From Pseudomonas laurylsulfatiphila (lineage in GTDB: Bacteria > Pseudomonadota > Gammaproteobacteria > Pseudomonadales > Pseudomonadaceae): a stretch of DNA of 64,000 nt. Under the pieces are notes generated by a model. It did not search any database, was not told the origin of the DNA, and saw only the letters and a list, made by a program, of their open reading frames with translations. Made by a program: the position numbers and the translations under genes. Positions 34,660 to 43,064 of this stretch are shown here, piece after piece; position 1 is the first letter of the stretch, and each line of letters opens with the position of its first letter. The stretch is taken from assembly GCF_002934665.1 (NCBI RefSeq), contig NZ_NIRS01000004.1:312501-376500 (forward strand), written 5' to 3'.

Positions 34660-34683
34660 ACCACCCGGAGCAATCCGGGTGGT
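34660..34683 (+). terminator. Hairpin between gfcA and gfcE, probable attenuator
   Basis: Ten-bp perfect stem ACCACCCGGA / TCCGGGTGGT closed by a GCAA tetraloop, 27 bp after the gfcA stop. The following sequence (TCCGTTCTG) is only partly T-rich, so partial termination or 3'-end protection is more likely than full termination. Confidence 0.55.
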
Positions 34684-34721
34684 TCCGTTCTGATGTGTTT
34701 CCTCCACAAGTGTCCTCAATC

Positions 34722-35834
34722 ATGATTCGTAGTTTGTCGCTCGCTGTGCTTGCGGGTATAGCCCTGCAAGGCTGTATGTTCTCACCCGGTCAACACCTGG
34801 ATACCAGTCAGGTCGGCCGTGAAGGCTCACCGGAAAGTAGTCGGATCGAGTTGATTCCGATAACGCCCAAACTGATTGCCCAGAACGCGGCGACAAAAGT
34901 GCAAACCTCGGTACCCGCCGAGTTGTTGGCGTTCAAGCCGGGGGCTTACCGGATTGGCGCCAATGATGTGTTGTACATCACTGTGTGGGACCATCCTGAG
35001 TTGACTGCGCCATCGGGTGCGCAACAGCAAATTGATGCGAACGGTCGCCTGGTACGCCCGGACGGCACCATGTTCTACCCCTACATCGGTAATATTCATG
35101 CCGAAGGCAAAACCATCGAGGAGCTACGCGGTTTTATTGCCGAGCGCCTGACCCAATTCGTCGACAGCCCCCAGGTTGATTTGAGTGTTTTGCGGTTTGC
35201 CAGTCAAAAAGTCGTTATTTCCGGTGCTATTTTAAAAGCCGGTCAACTACCCATTACCACTTCGCCGCTCAGTGTCGTCGAAGCCATGGGCACTGCTACC
35301 GTCGATCCATTGAATGCCGACCTTGCCGGCCTGACGCTGACCCGGGACGGACGTGAGTATCCGCTGGACCTGGACTCGCTCAACAGCAAAGGCTCGCAGT
35401 TGCATAACGTCTATTTGAAAGACGGCGATCAGTTGTACCTTCCCTACAACGATCGCAAAAAGATCTACGTCATGGGTGAGGTCAACCAGCCTCGGGCGCT
35501 CACGTTCAAGATCAATCGGATGAATCTGGCGGATGCGGTCGGAACGGTCGGTGGACTGAACCAGACCACCTCCAACGGCAACGCGCTGTATGTCATTCGA
35601 GGTGCCGAAAACCTTGAAACCGAGCCGGCAAAAGTCTTTCAACTGGACGCCGAATCGCCTACCGCCTTTGCTCTCGCCAGCCGCTTCGATCTGCAACCCC
35701 AGGACATTGTCTACGTCGGCCCTGCAGGCGTGACCCGCTGGAACCGCTTGATCAGCCAGTTGCTGCCTTCGGCCGCTATCATCGGTACCGGAGCGGCAGC
35801 TCAAAACAATCTCAGTGAAGCCAGCAGTCGATAA
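34722..35834 (+). CDS. gfcE: Wza-family outer membrane polysaccharide exporter (GfcE type)
   Basis: 370 residues, lipoprotein. The signal peptide ends in a lipobox with Cys at about residue 19 (ALQGC). The polysaccharide export domain follows (AYRIGANDVLYITVWDHPEL and GTMFYPYIGNIHAEGKTI). Two SLBB-like domains come next (KVVISGAILKAGQLP, IYVMGEVNQPRALTF). It ends with a C-terminal amphipathic segment (GVTRWNRLISQLLP) expected to form the outer membrane helix barrel. It completes the export channel with the Etk homologue. The ATG at 34722 starts the signal. Confidence 0.88.
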   Translation: MIRSLSLAVLAGIALQGCMFSPGQHLDTSQVGREGSPESSRIELIPITPKLIAQNAATKVQTSVPAELLAFKPGAYRIGANDVLYITVWDHPELTAPSGAQQQIDANGRLVRPDGTMFYPYIGNIHAEGKTIEELRGFIAERLTQFVDSPQVDLSVLRFASQKVVISGAILKAGQLPITTSPLSVVEAMGTATVDPLNADLAGLTLTRDGREYPLDLDSLNSKGSQLHNVYLKDGDQLYLPYNDRKKIYVMGEVNQPRALTFKINRMNLADAVGTVGGLNQTTSNGNALYVIRGAENLETEPAKVFQLDAESPTAFALASRFDLQPQDIVYVGPAGVTRWNRLISQLLPSAAIIGTGAAAQNNLSEASSR

Positions 35835-35847
35835 GGTTTGAGCCGCT

Positions 35848-36507
35848 TTGAAAACTTTGCGTAACAGCTCATGCCTGGCGGTGGGTTTACTGCTGTGTGG
35901 CTGCAATCCGTTGATGCAGGCGTCCCTGGATACCTTTAAAGCCTCCACCCTGGGCGTCCAACCGCTGGAAGTGACTGCGGCGCAAGTGGAGGCCGTGCCC
36001 TATGCGCAGATCAAGGTCACCACGCACGCCAGCGAAGGTGTACTGGCGAAGCTTCGCCAGCAGGGTGACCTGGAGTTCTGGGTCGCCTCCGGCAAGCAAG
36101 TGTTGTTGATGCGCGATGGCCTGGTCGTTCGCACTGTCGGCCTGAGCATCAATCTCGATGGCACGCGCTTCGACGGTGAGTCGCCGTTCAAGCGTGGCTT
36201 GCAGCAATTGCCCGACGGTTACAGCAGTACCCGCTGGATTGATGTCTATCAGGGTCCGCGGGTCGGACTGGCGGTCAACAGTCGCTTCAGTCGACAGGCC
36301 ATCGAAACCGTCACCATTCTGGACAAGGACTATGCGCTGCTGCGCATTGACGAACGCGTCGACATCCCTGAGCTGGGTTTCAAGGCCACTAACCGTTTTT
36401 GGGTCAGGCCTGACGACGGCTTGATCCTGCAGAGCGAACAACATCTCACGCCGGAACTTTTCTTGAAGATTGTGCAATTGCGCCCCGACTGGGAGACGGC
36501 TCGGTGA
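35848..36507 (+). CDS. gfcB: GfcB/YjbF-family lipoprotein
   Basis: 219 residues. The lipobox LLCGC puts the lipidated Cys at about residue 19. The body matches the YjbF/YmcC (GfcB) family: group 4 capsule lipoproteins of unknown exact role, with conserved segments such as VLLMRDGLVVRTVGL and FDGESPF. Translation appears to start at TTG 35848, which has AAGG about 11 nt upstream. The stop overlaps the gfcC start by 4 bp. Confidence 0.8.
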   Translation: MKTLRNSSCLAVGLLLCGCNPLMQASLDTFKASTLGVQPLEVTAAQVEAVPYAQIKVTTHASEGVLAKLRQQGDLEFWVASGKQVLLMRDGLVVRTVGLSINLDGTRFDGESPFKRGLQQLPDGYSSTRWIDVYQGPRVGLAVNSRFSRQAIETVTILDKDYALLRIDERVDIPELGFKATNRFWVRPDDGLILQSEQHLTPELFLKIVQLRPDWETAR

Positions 36508-37271
36508 GATATTCGAAAACGCTGTCGGCTTGCCTGTTGCTGGCAAGTTCTGCGATGACTCAGGCCGCTGTCACAGTCACGGGTGATGTACTGAACGCCG
36601 GATCCTTCACGTTCGTGCCAGGCACGCGCTTGCTCGATGCCGTCAGCCAGGGACGCCCGAACGCCGAAAGTTACTGGCTGGCCGCCGCCTGGTTGCACCA
36701 ACCACTGATGCTGCAGCAAACACGCCTTAAAGCCGGTGTGCTGTTCGATCTGAAAATGCTTCAACGTGGGGCCTTGCTTGAAGAAAAAAGCAGCCTGGCG
36801 GCCCTGGCTGCGCGCCTGTTTGAAGAGGTCAGCCGACTACCCGTTACCGGCCGGAAAGTCGCGGTGCTCGACCCCGTGGCATTGGAAGTCGCGTTCGCCC
36901 TCAATTACTCGCTCAACGACGGCGACCATCTGATCTACCCCCGACGCCCGTCTACGGTCACCGTACTGGGCGCAGTGGAAAAGTCCTGCACGCTGCCTTA
37001 TCGCGCCCCGCAACAAGCCCAGGAATATCTCAAAAGCTGTCCGCCGGTGCCCGACGCAGATGCCGATTACCTGTGGTTGATTCAGCCCGATGGCCAGGTC
37101 AGGCGAGTCGGCAACGCCGCCTGGAATCGCGAAGACGGGGTGTTTGCCGCCGCAGGCAGCACCATTCTGGTGCCCGTGCGAAACGATGATCCGGATCTGC
37201 CTACACCCGATTTGAACGAGCAGCTGGCCCAGTTTCTCGCCACCCAACCGTTGCCCGAGGTGGCCCCTTGA
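36504..37271 (+). CDS. gfcC: GfcC/YjbG-family periplasmic protein
   Basis: 255 residues from a GTG that overlaps the gfcB stop. The signal peptide ends at TQA (about residue 20). The mature protein begins AVTVTGDVLNAGSFTFVPGT and contains two beta-grasp-like parts (DGDHLIYPRRPSTVTVLG), as in GfcC (YmcB), which resembles domains of Wza. It is thought to assist polysaccharide secretion in the periplasm. Confidence 0.78.
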   Translation: MRYSKTLSACLLLASSAMTQAAVTVTGDVLNAGSFTFVPGTRLLDAVSQGRPNAESYWLAAAWLHQPLMLQQTRLKAGVLFDLKMLQRGALLEEKSSLAALAARLFEEVSRLPVTGRKVAVLDPVALEVAFALNYSLNDGDHLIYPRRPSTVTVLGAVEKSCTLPYRAPQQAQEYLKSCPPVPDADADYLWLIQPDGQVRRVGNAAWNREDGVFAAAGSTILVPVRNDDPDLPTPDLNEQLAQFLATQPLPEVAP

Positions 37272-39352
37272 AGTTACGTTTTGCCGCCGTAGTGTTGTTG
37301 CCCTACAGTCTGGCTCATGGCGAGCCACGTTTTACCCAGAATGATTTCGGTGGCGTGGGTTTGTTGCAAACCCCCACCGCACGGATGGCACCCGCCGGCG
37401 AATTCAGCCTGAACGCCAACCGGACAGACCCATATTCTCGCTATAGCATTTCAATACAGCCCCTTGATTGGCTGGAAGGCAGTTTTCGTTATACCGCTAT
37501 CAGCGACCGTAAATACGGGGCCGAGGCATTCAGTGGCGACCAGAGCTATAAAGACAAGGCGGTCGATGTCAAAGCCCGCCTCTGGCAAGAAAGCCACTGG
37601 TTGCCCGAGGTCGCGCTCGGTTTTCGCGATGTTGGGGGCACCGGCCTGTTTTCCAGCGAATACTTTGTGGCGAACAAACGTTACTACAATCTGGATTTCA
37701 GCCTGGGTATTGCCTGGGGCTATATCGGTAACCGGGGAGATTTCGAGAATCCGCTGGGGTACCTTGATGAGCGCTTTGATACACGCCCGGTAAATACGGG
37801 CGCGGACGCGGGCGATGTCAATACCAACTCGTATTTTCGAGGCTCGCCCGCGTTGTTTGGCGGTGTGTCCTATCAGACGCCCTGGTCGCCCTTGAGCTTG
37901 AAACTCGAGTTCGACGGTAACGACTACAAGCACGAGCCTCTGGACAATAGCCTGAAGCAGGACTCGCCCATCAACATCGGGGCGGTCTTCAAACTAACTG
38001 ACTCTGTCGATTTGACCGCAGGTTGGGAGCGCGGCAACACCGCGTTGTTCGGCATCACTTTTCATACCAATTTCGCCAGCCGCAAGGCGCCGGCCAAGCG
38101 CTACGACCCCGCTGTCGAAGCGCTGCCGGCACACGCGCCAACCACGCCGCTCGATCAGGTCGACTGGGCGGGGGTTTCCAAACGGCTGGAAAACAACGCA
38201 GGTTATAAGGTCGAGCGTATTGCTCAGCGCGATTCCGAACTGATTGTGTATGGCGAGCAGTCACGCTATTTCTACTCAGCCAAAGGCGTGGGCCGGGCCA
38301 GCCGGATTCTGGACAACAGCGCGAATGACGAAATCGACTGGTTCACGCTGGTGAACAAGCGTTACGACATGCCCGTGGACGAAGTCAGCGTGCCGCGCGA
38401 AACATTCCGGGCCGTGGTGAACAACCAACAAGACCTTACAGACCTGCACCGCACCACCGAATTGAACCGGGCCACGCCACACATTGAAAACACGCTGTAC
38501 ACCCAGGCCCTCGAGCCTTTTACCTATGGTTTCGGCTTGGGTTACAAGCAAAACGTTGGTGGTCCTGACGGTTTGTTGTACCAGTTGACTGCTGATGTGG
38601 ACGCAGAATACCGCTTTACCCGCAACACGTGGACGAGCGGGGTCATAAGCACCAATCTCCTGAACAACTTTGATAAGTTCACGTACGACGCGCCGAGCAA
38701 TCTGCCCCGAGTGCGCACCGACTTGCGCAAGTACGTCATCACCTCTGATGTAACAATGCCGACATTTCAGCTCAACCATGCCAAGCAACTGGATCAAGAC
38801 TTGTTCGGCATGGTGTATGGCGGTTATCTGGAGTCAATGTTCGCCGGGGTCGGAGGTGAATTGCTGTTCCGCCCCATGGGCGAGCGCTGGGCCGTGGGTG
38901 CTGATTTGAACTTTGTGCGCCAGCGTGACTTTGATCAGGGTTTTGGTCTGCGCGATTACAACACCGTGACCGGTCACATCACCACCTATACCGAACTGCC
39001 GTTCGATTTGCAGGCGGCGGTCAGTGTTGGACGGTACCTGGCGCGCGATTGGGGTGCCACGGTCGATCTTTCGCATGAGTTCACTAACGGCGTGAAGTTC
39101 GGTGGCTGGGTCACCCGCACCACAGCCTCTAAAGAAGAGTTCGGCGAGGGTAGCTTCGACAAAGGCATCTATATCTCGGTCCCTTTCGACGAGTTGATGA
39201 GCGTCTCCACGATGCGTCGTGCCAACCTGGTCTGGGCTCCGTTGACCCGCGATGGTGGCGCGCGTCTTAACCGCCAATATTCGCTGTACACAATGACCAA
39301 TGGCCGCGACAAAGATGCGTTCTATAAGAACTTTGAGAAAATCACCGAATGA
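37268..39352 (+). CDS. gfcD: GfcD/YjbH-family outer membrane protein
   Basis: 694 residues from a TTG overlapping the gfcC stop (TTGA). The signal peptide ends near HGE (about residue 18). The mature part starts RFTQNDFGGVGLLQTPTARM, the YjbH hallmark, and continues as a large predicted beta-barrel with alternating aromatic strands. It probably forms a secretion-related outer membrane barrel with GfcB and GfcC. The next gene overlaps by 4 bp (ATGA). Confidence 0.85.
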   Translation: MKLRFAAVVLLPYSLAHGEPRFTQNDFGGVGLLQTPTARMAPAGEFSLNANRTDPYSRYSISIQPLDWLEGSFRYTAISDRKYGAEAFSGDQSYKDKAVDVKARLWQESHWLPEVALGFRDVGGTGLFSSEYFVANKRYYNLDFSLGIAWGYIGNRGDFENPLGYLDERFDTRPVNTGADAGDVNTNSYFRGSPALFGGVSYQTPWSPLSLKLEFDGNDYKHEPLDNSLKQDSPINIGAVFKLTDSVDLTAGWERGNTALFGITFHTNFASRKAPAKRYDPAVEALPAHAPTTPLDQVDWAGVSKRLENNAGYKVERIAQRDSELIVYGEQSRYFYSAKGVGRASRILDNSANDEIDWFTLVNKRYDMPVDEVSVPRETFRAVVNNQQDLTDLHRTTELNRATPHIENTLYTQALEPFTYGFGLGYKQNVGGPDGLLYQLTADVDAEYRFTRNTWTSGVISTNLLNNFDKFTYDAPSNLPRVRTDLRKYVITSDVTMPTFQLNHAKQLDQDLFGMVYGGYLESMFAGVGGELLFRPMGERWAVGADLNFVRQRDFDQGFGLRDYNTVTGHITTYTELPFDLQAAVSVGRYLARDWGATVDLSHEFTNGVKFGGWVTRTTASKEEFGEGSFDKGIYISVPFDELMSVSTMRRANLVWAPLTRDGGARLNRQYSLYTMTNGRDKDAFYKNFEKITE

Positions 39353-39738
39353 GTTCGTTACTCTCGGGTGTCACACAACTTTCCCAAAGCATACGCACGC
39401 TGTTTTTCATCAGTGTCAGTGTGGTCTTGCTGACAGCCGCTTTGCGAGCGCAACCGATTCCCGAAGCCTTTGCCCAGGAAGACAAGCTGCATCACCTGGT
39501 TGCTTTTTTCGCGTTGTCTTTTAGTTGTCGGCTGGCCTTCCTGCGGGTCAAGGTGCACTGGATCGCCTTGGGCTGTCTGCTGACGGGGATCCTGATCGAA
39601 TATGCACAAGGACTGATGCCGCTGCGCACGGCATCACCTTACGACGCCTTGGCGAATGCTGTCGGTGTGTTGATCGGCTTGATTGCGTGGCGTTGGATCC
39701 AGCCCGTCAAACAGTCCGCTGAGTTCCCGGACACTTGA
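39349..39738 (+). CDS. VanZ-like membrane protein
   Basis: 129 residues with four predicted membrane segments. DKLHHLVAFFALSF and the glutamate in GILIEYAQGLMPLRTASPYD, followed by ANAVGVLIGL, are the VanZ-like family pattern. The ATG overlaps the gfcD stop, so it is the last gene of the export operon. VanZ-like proteins are often found at envelope polysaccharide loci. The function here is unknown. Confidence 0.78.
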   Translation: MSSLLSGVTQLSQSIRTLFFISVSVVLLTAALRAQPIPEAFAQEDKLHHLVAFFALSFSCRLAFLRVKVHWIALGCLLTGILIEYAQGLMPLRTASPYDALANAVGVLIGLIAWRWIQPVKQSAEFPDT

Positions 39739-39916
39739 GACTATGGCTTGGTCCTTGAGCATTGCGACAACACGTGTGCAAACATCAAAACACTGAATCG
39801 ACGCAACCCATTCCTGTTACGTGAATTTGTATAAGAAAGGCCTGTAAACGGTATTTTTTAGCTCTTGGGTGCCGCGTTTTTTGAGCGGCCATAAACCTTT
39901 TTCAAGGCAGACCACT

Positions 39917-40375
39917 ATGAACGCTTCCAGATCACCGATCGACTCCGCCTATAAATCGCTGGACCCTTTTGCACCGGGCAATATGGTTTTGGGGCAGAAG
40001 TTCACAGAGGGTAATAGTGGATTGATGGCCTGGTTGCGGACATACGAAAGTGCTCCCTCCACTATCACCCCACAGCCAAAACTGTTGGTGGAGCGCATTG
40101 GACTCTTTCCTTCCTCAGGCGAAATTCGGCGCATGGTCGATAATCCCAGTGCGGTACTCGAGGACTTGCGGACCCTGTATGCCAGTGAGGCACTGGATGT
40201 GGATGACAGTGACGGCCTAAGCCTGACGTTCACTGAATGGCGCTTCAAGATCTGCCTATCGCAGAGCGAGCTCCTGTTGAAAGTTGAGAGTCGTGGCGAT
40301 GTTGCAATGATGCAGAAAAAAACTGCAGAGCTGCTGGAGCGGATCGAACAGAGAAATAGTAGTGAATCCTGGTGA
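39917..40375 (+). CDS. Orphan phosphomannomutase C-terminal domain-like protein
   Basis: 152 residues. From about residue 25 it follows the end of CpsG/ManB-type phosphomannomutases: SGLMAWL, LLVERIGLFPSSGEIRRMVD, DDSDGLSLTFTEWRF and VESRGDVAMMQKKTAELLER. The three catalytic domains with the phosphoserine are absent. The domain-4 phosphate loop (usual RSSNTEP) reads CLSQSEL and is two residues shorter. An intact start, an AAGG upstream and 152 open codons suggest a maintained gene rather than debris. It cannot be an active mutase. A regulatory or binding role is inferred. Confidence 0.65.
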   Translation: MNASRSPIDSAYKSLDPFAPGNMVLGQKFTEGNSGLMAWLRTYESAPSTITPQPKLLVERIGLFPSSGEIRRMVDNPSAVLEDLRTLYASEALDVDDSDGLSLTFTEWRFKICLSQSELLLKVESRGDVAMMQKKTAELLERIEQRNSSESW

Positions 40376-40410
40376 CGCCACTTCGCCAGAACTCACAATC
40401 GAACCAAAAT

Positions 40411-41037
40411 CTACAACCTTGACGATTCGCCGGGTGTGCGCCAGTGAGGCTGCATGAATGCCTTTTCTGCCCCCGACAGAGTCACTGCCAGCGAGTTCAA
40501 AACCCCCTCAGCGGTGTACTTGGGAATGCTCGTACTCAGTAGAATTACCGCCAGCCCCAGCACCAGCGCCTGCCGGGGAATTTTGCGTATTTCCTTTCTC
40601 TCCAGCCTTAAAAGAAATACGCACGCCGCGACTGACCCCACAACCGCCCCGGCAATCGCTTCCGGCAGAGGATGAATCGTCTGCCCGACATACTGGACGC
40701 TGAACCACCAGGTCGACAGCAGCCCCGCACCCAGTGCCAGCCATCGAAGCCGATGATCCAGTTGACGGAACAGCAAACTCAGTACAACGGTCGACACCAG
40801 GCAGGCGTTCATCGCGTGGCCGCTGATGACCGCGACATCCAGACTTTCCAGGCCGATTCCCCAGCCCTTGAACAGCACTTTACTGAGACCTACGACGAAA
40901 TAGGCTACGAACAGTACGCCTAGCCATAAGAGGGCGAGTTTTCTGGATCTCGTGCACCATAACCAACCAGCGACGACCATGGCCGCTGGAAGCATGACGG
41001 TGATGCCGGCGTATTGAGTGATGTACAGTTTTGACAC
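40411..41037 (-). CDS. PAP2-like membrane phosphatase, divergent
   Basis: About 208 residues with six hydrophobic segments. The SGH of PAP2 motif 2 is present (DVAVISGHAMNACLV), and IHPLPEAIAGAVVG matches the motif 3 region (usual SR-x5-H-x3-D). The motif 3 Ser-Arg and the Asp are replaced and motif 1 is weak. It may act on a lipid phosphate such as undecaprenyl diphosphate, or be inactive. The start is GTG 41037 or TTG 41040, with AGGAAG just upstream. It closes the right side of the island. Confidence 0.6.
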   Translation of the reverse strand: MSKLYITQYAGITVMLPAAMVVAGWLWCTRSRKLALLWLGVLFVAYFVVGLSKVLFKGWGIGLESLDVAVISGHAMNACLVSTVVLSLLFRQLDHRLRWLALGAGLLSTWWFSVQYVGQTIHPLPEAIAGAVVGSVAACVFLLRLERKEIRKIPRQALVLGLAVILLSTSIPKYTAEGVLNSLAVTLSGAEKAFMQPHWRTPGESSRL

Positions 41038-41111
41038 CAATCTACTTCCTCACCCCTGATGCAATTTTCCAGTGTAATGGATACTGGCCGCGTGTTCAGT
41101 AGATACAACGC

Positions 41112-41498
41112 TCATCGATCAATAAAGCACTTCAGACGATTCTCTACGACAACCACCGAATAACTCGCGATGTGCATCGCCAGTCCGTCCTCTACCAGCG
41201 CTTCCAGCATGGCCACTTGTGCCGCGAAGCGCCGGTCGTTGTTGAGTTTTCGAGAGGCGTGCATCTGATTGATCAGAACATGCGTCACTTGATAAGGGGT
41301 GTTGACTTTCAGGCGCCCCAACCAGACGGGGATTTTTTTTGCGCTTTTGGACTGTCTGATACCCAGCACGCACGTCGCCTTGTCCAAAGCGGTATTTTTC
41401 GAAAGTTCCATGACTTCTTCAAACACGCTGGTCAATTTTTTTAGTGCGTAGCCAAGCATCAAATCATCAAATGCATCCAAAAACATATCCCTCTTCAC
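41112..41498 (-). CDS. Hypothetical protein
   Basis: 128 residues from GTG 41498, or 124 from ATG 41486, which has AGAGGG close upstream. There is no signal or membrane segment. It looks like a folded alpha/beta protein (YALKKLTSVFEEVMELSKN, VWLGRLKVNTPYQVTHVLI, YSVVVVENRLKCFI). I do not recognise the family. It lies on the same strand as the PAP2-like gene, 75 bp upstream of it. Confidence 0.5.
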   Translation of the reverse strand: MKRDMFLDAFDDLMLGYALKKLTSVFEEVMELSKNTALDKATCVLGIRQSKSAKKIPVWLGRLKVNTPYQVTHVLINQMHASRKLNNDRRFAAQVAMLEALVEDGLAMHIASYSVVVVENRLKCFIDR

Positions 41499-41956
41499 GT
41501 CGTGAAGTTATTTCTACAAGCACACATTCGCAATTATTACATTACACCTTATTCCATATATGTACTGGACGTATTCTAACGATAAAGCCTTTGCCAAATA
41601 ACATTACACTTGTTAGCGCAAAGACTAATCCGACCCAGTATTAAGTGACTTTTTATAACAATTATTGAGCCCGCAATCGAACTATATAGACTTCAACGAT
41701 ATCGGTAGTTACACGCAAGGTACCGCGAGAGTTGTCAGAAGACTCAGGCGTCAGATGATCTGATTGCGAGGCGTTAACCGTCAGATCAGTTGAACCTGTG
41801 AGCCTGCTTGGCATCCTATTTACCGATACCACGCCCCCGTCTTTCAAACAGCCGTTTTCACGTTGTTGCCGCAGGGGCCGTCTATACACGTACACGCCCT
41901 TGAGTGGCTGTCAGCGCTCGGGTAATGTCATCAGACCCATAGGACAGAGCACGCCC
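41499..41956. other. Right border of the island and tal upstream region
   Basis: About 460 bp. The left part (41500-41660) is AT-rich. The right part contains the repeated words GTCAGAT near 41753 and 41788. An in-frame extension of tal upstream to 41798 exists but is not a plausible N-terminus. The tal promoter must lie here, and no confident hexamers were found. Confidence 0.35.
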
Positions 41957-42883
41957 ATGACTTCCAAGCTGGAACAACTCAAACAAATGACAACCGTGGT
42001 TGCCGACACCGGCGACTTCGAAGCGATCGCTCGCGTTAAACCGGTAGACGCCACCACCAACCCTTCCCTGCTGCTCAAGGCCGCGGCCATTCCTGCGTAT
42101 GCCGAGCTGCTGAACGCCAGCGTCAACGACTGCAAGGGCGATGTGGGGCTGGCCAGCGACCGTTTTGGCGTCGCTGTGGGTCAGGAAATCCTGAAAGTAA
42201 TCCCGGGCCGCATTTCCACCGAAGTGGATGCGCGCCTGTCGTTCGATACCGATGCCATGTTGAAGCGCGCCCATCGCCTGATCGAGCTGTACGACAAGGC
42301 CGGCATTGGCCGCGAGCGCGTACTGATCAAGATCGCCTCCACCTGGGAAGGCATCCGCGCCGCCGAGATCCTGGAAAAGGAAGGCATCCAGACCAACCTG
42401 ACCCTGCTGTTCTCCTTCGCCCAGGCAGCCGCCTGTGCCGATGCCGGGGTGTTCCTGATTTCGCCGTTCGTGGGCCGTATCTACGACTGGTACAAGAAAG
42501 CCAACGGCAACGATTACACCGGTGCGGATGATCCGGGCGTGCAGTCGGTGACGCGCATCTACAACTACTACAAGGCCAATGACTACAAGACTGTGGTCAT
42601 GGGGGCGAGCTTCCGCAATCTGGGCCAGATCGAACAACTGGCCGGCTGCGACCGCCTGACCATCAGCCCGGACCTGATCGACAAGCTGGCAGCGGATACC
42701 GGCAAGCTGGAGCGCAAACTGGCGCCTGGTCATGCCGGCGAAGCGCGCCTGAGCCTCAACGAGTCGCAGTTCCGCTGGTTGTCCAACGAAGACGCGATGG
42801 CGACCGAGAAGCTGGCTGAAGGTATTCGTCAGTTCGCGCGGGATCAGGAGAAGCTTGAGGCGTTGTTGCAGGCCAAGCTGTGA
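41957..42883 (+). CDS. tal: Transaldolase
   Basis: 308 residues, TalB type. It transfers a dihydroxyacetone unit between sugar phosphates in the non-oxidative pentose phosphate pathway. Signatures: VDATTNPSLLL near residue 33 and the Schiff-base lysine in RVLIKIASTWEGI (about Lys125). The ATG at 41957 gives the family-standard start. A strong terminator follows. Core gene next to rssBC, as in other pseudomonads. Confidence 0.95.
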   Translation: MTSKLEQLKQMTTVVADTGDFEAIARVKPVDATTNPSLLLKAAAIPAYAELLNASVNDCKGDVGLASDRFGVAVGQEILKVIPGRISTEVDARLSFDTDAMLKRAHRLIELYDKAGIGRERVLIKIASTWEGIRAAEILEKEGIQTNLTLLFSFAQAAACADAGVFLISPFVGRIYDWYKKANGNDYTGADDPGVQSVTRIYNYYKANDYKTVVMGASFRNLGQIEQLAGCDRLTISPDLIDKLAADTGKLERKLAPGHAGEARLSLNESQFRWLSNEDAMATEKLAEGIRQFARDQEKLEALLQAKL

Positions 42884-42906
42884 TCTGAGCGGGAGTCATG
42901 CAAAAA

Positions 42907-42936
42907 GGGCGAACCTTGGTGGGTTCGCCCTTTTTT
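42907..42936 (+). terminator. Intrinsic terminator of tal
   Basis: Nine-bp stem GGGCGAACC / GGTTCGCCC with a 6-nt loop, flanked by five A and followed by six T. Confidence 0.9.
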
Positions 42937-42953
42937 GTGTGCGTTTGGTGGGA

Positions 42954-43035
42954 CGCCATCGCTGGCAAGCCAGCTCCTACAGGGGATTTGTGTAATCAAG
43001 GGACCACTGTAGGAGCCGGCTTGCCGGCGAAGACG
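42954..43035. repeat. Inverted REP pair
   Basis: Two imperfect copies of a REP core face each other: GCTGGCAAGCCAGCTCCTAC (42961-42980) and TGTAGGAGCCGGCTTGCCGG (from 43009). This is the typical Pseudomonas REP doublet, between the convergent tal and rssC. Confidence 0.8.
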
Positions 43036-43064
43036 CCCGGACAGACGCCCGTTGAGTCATGAGA

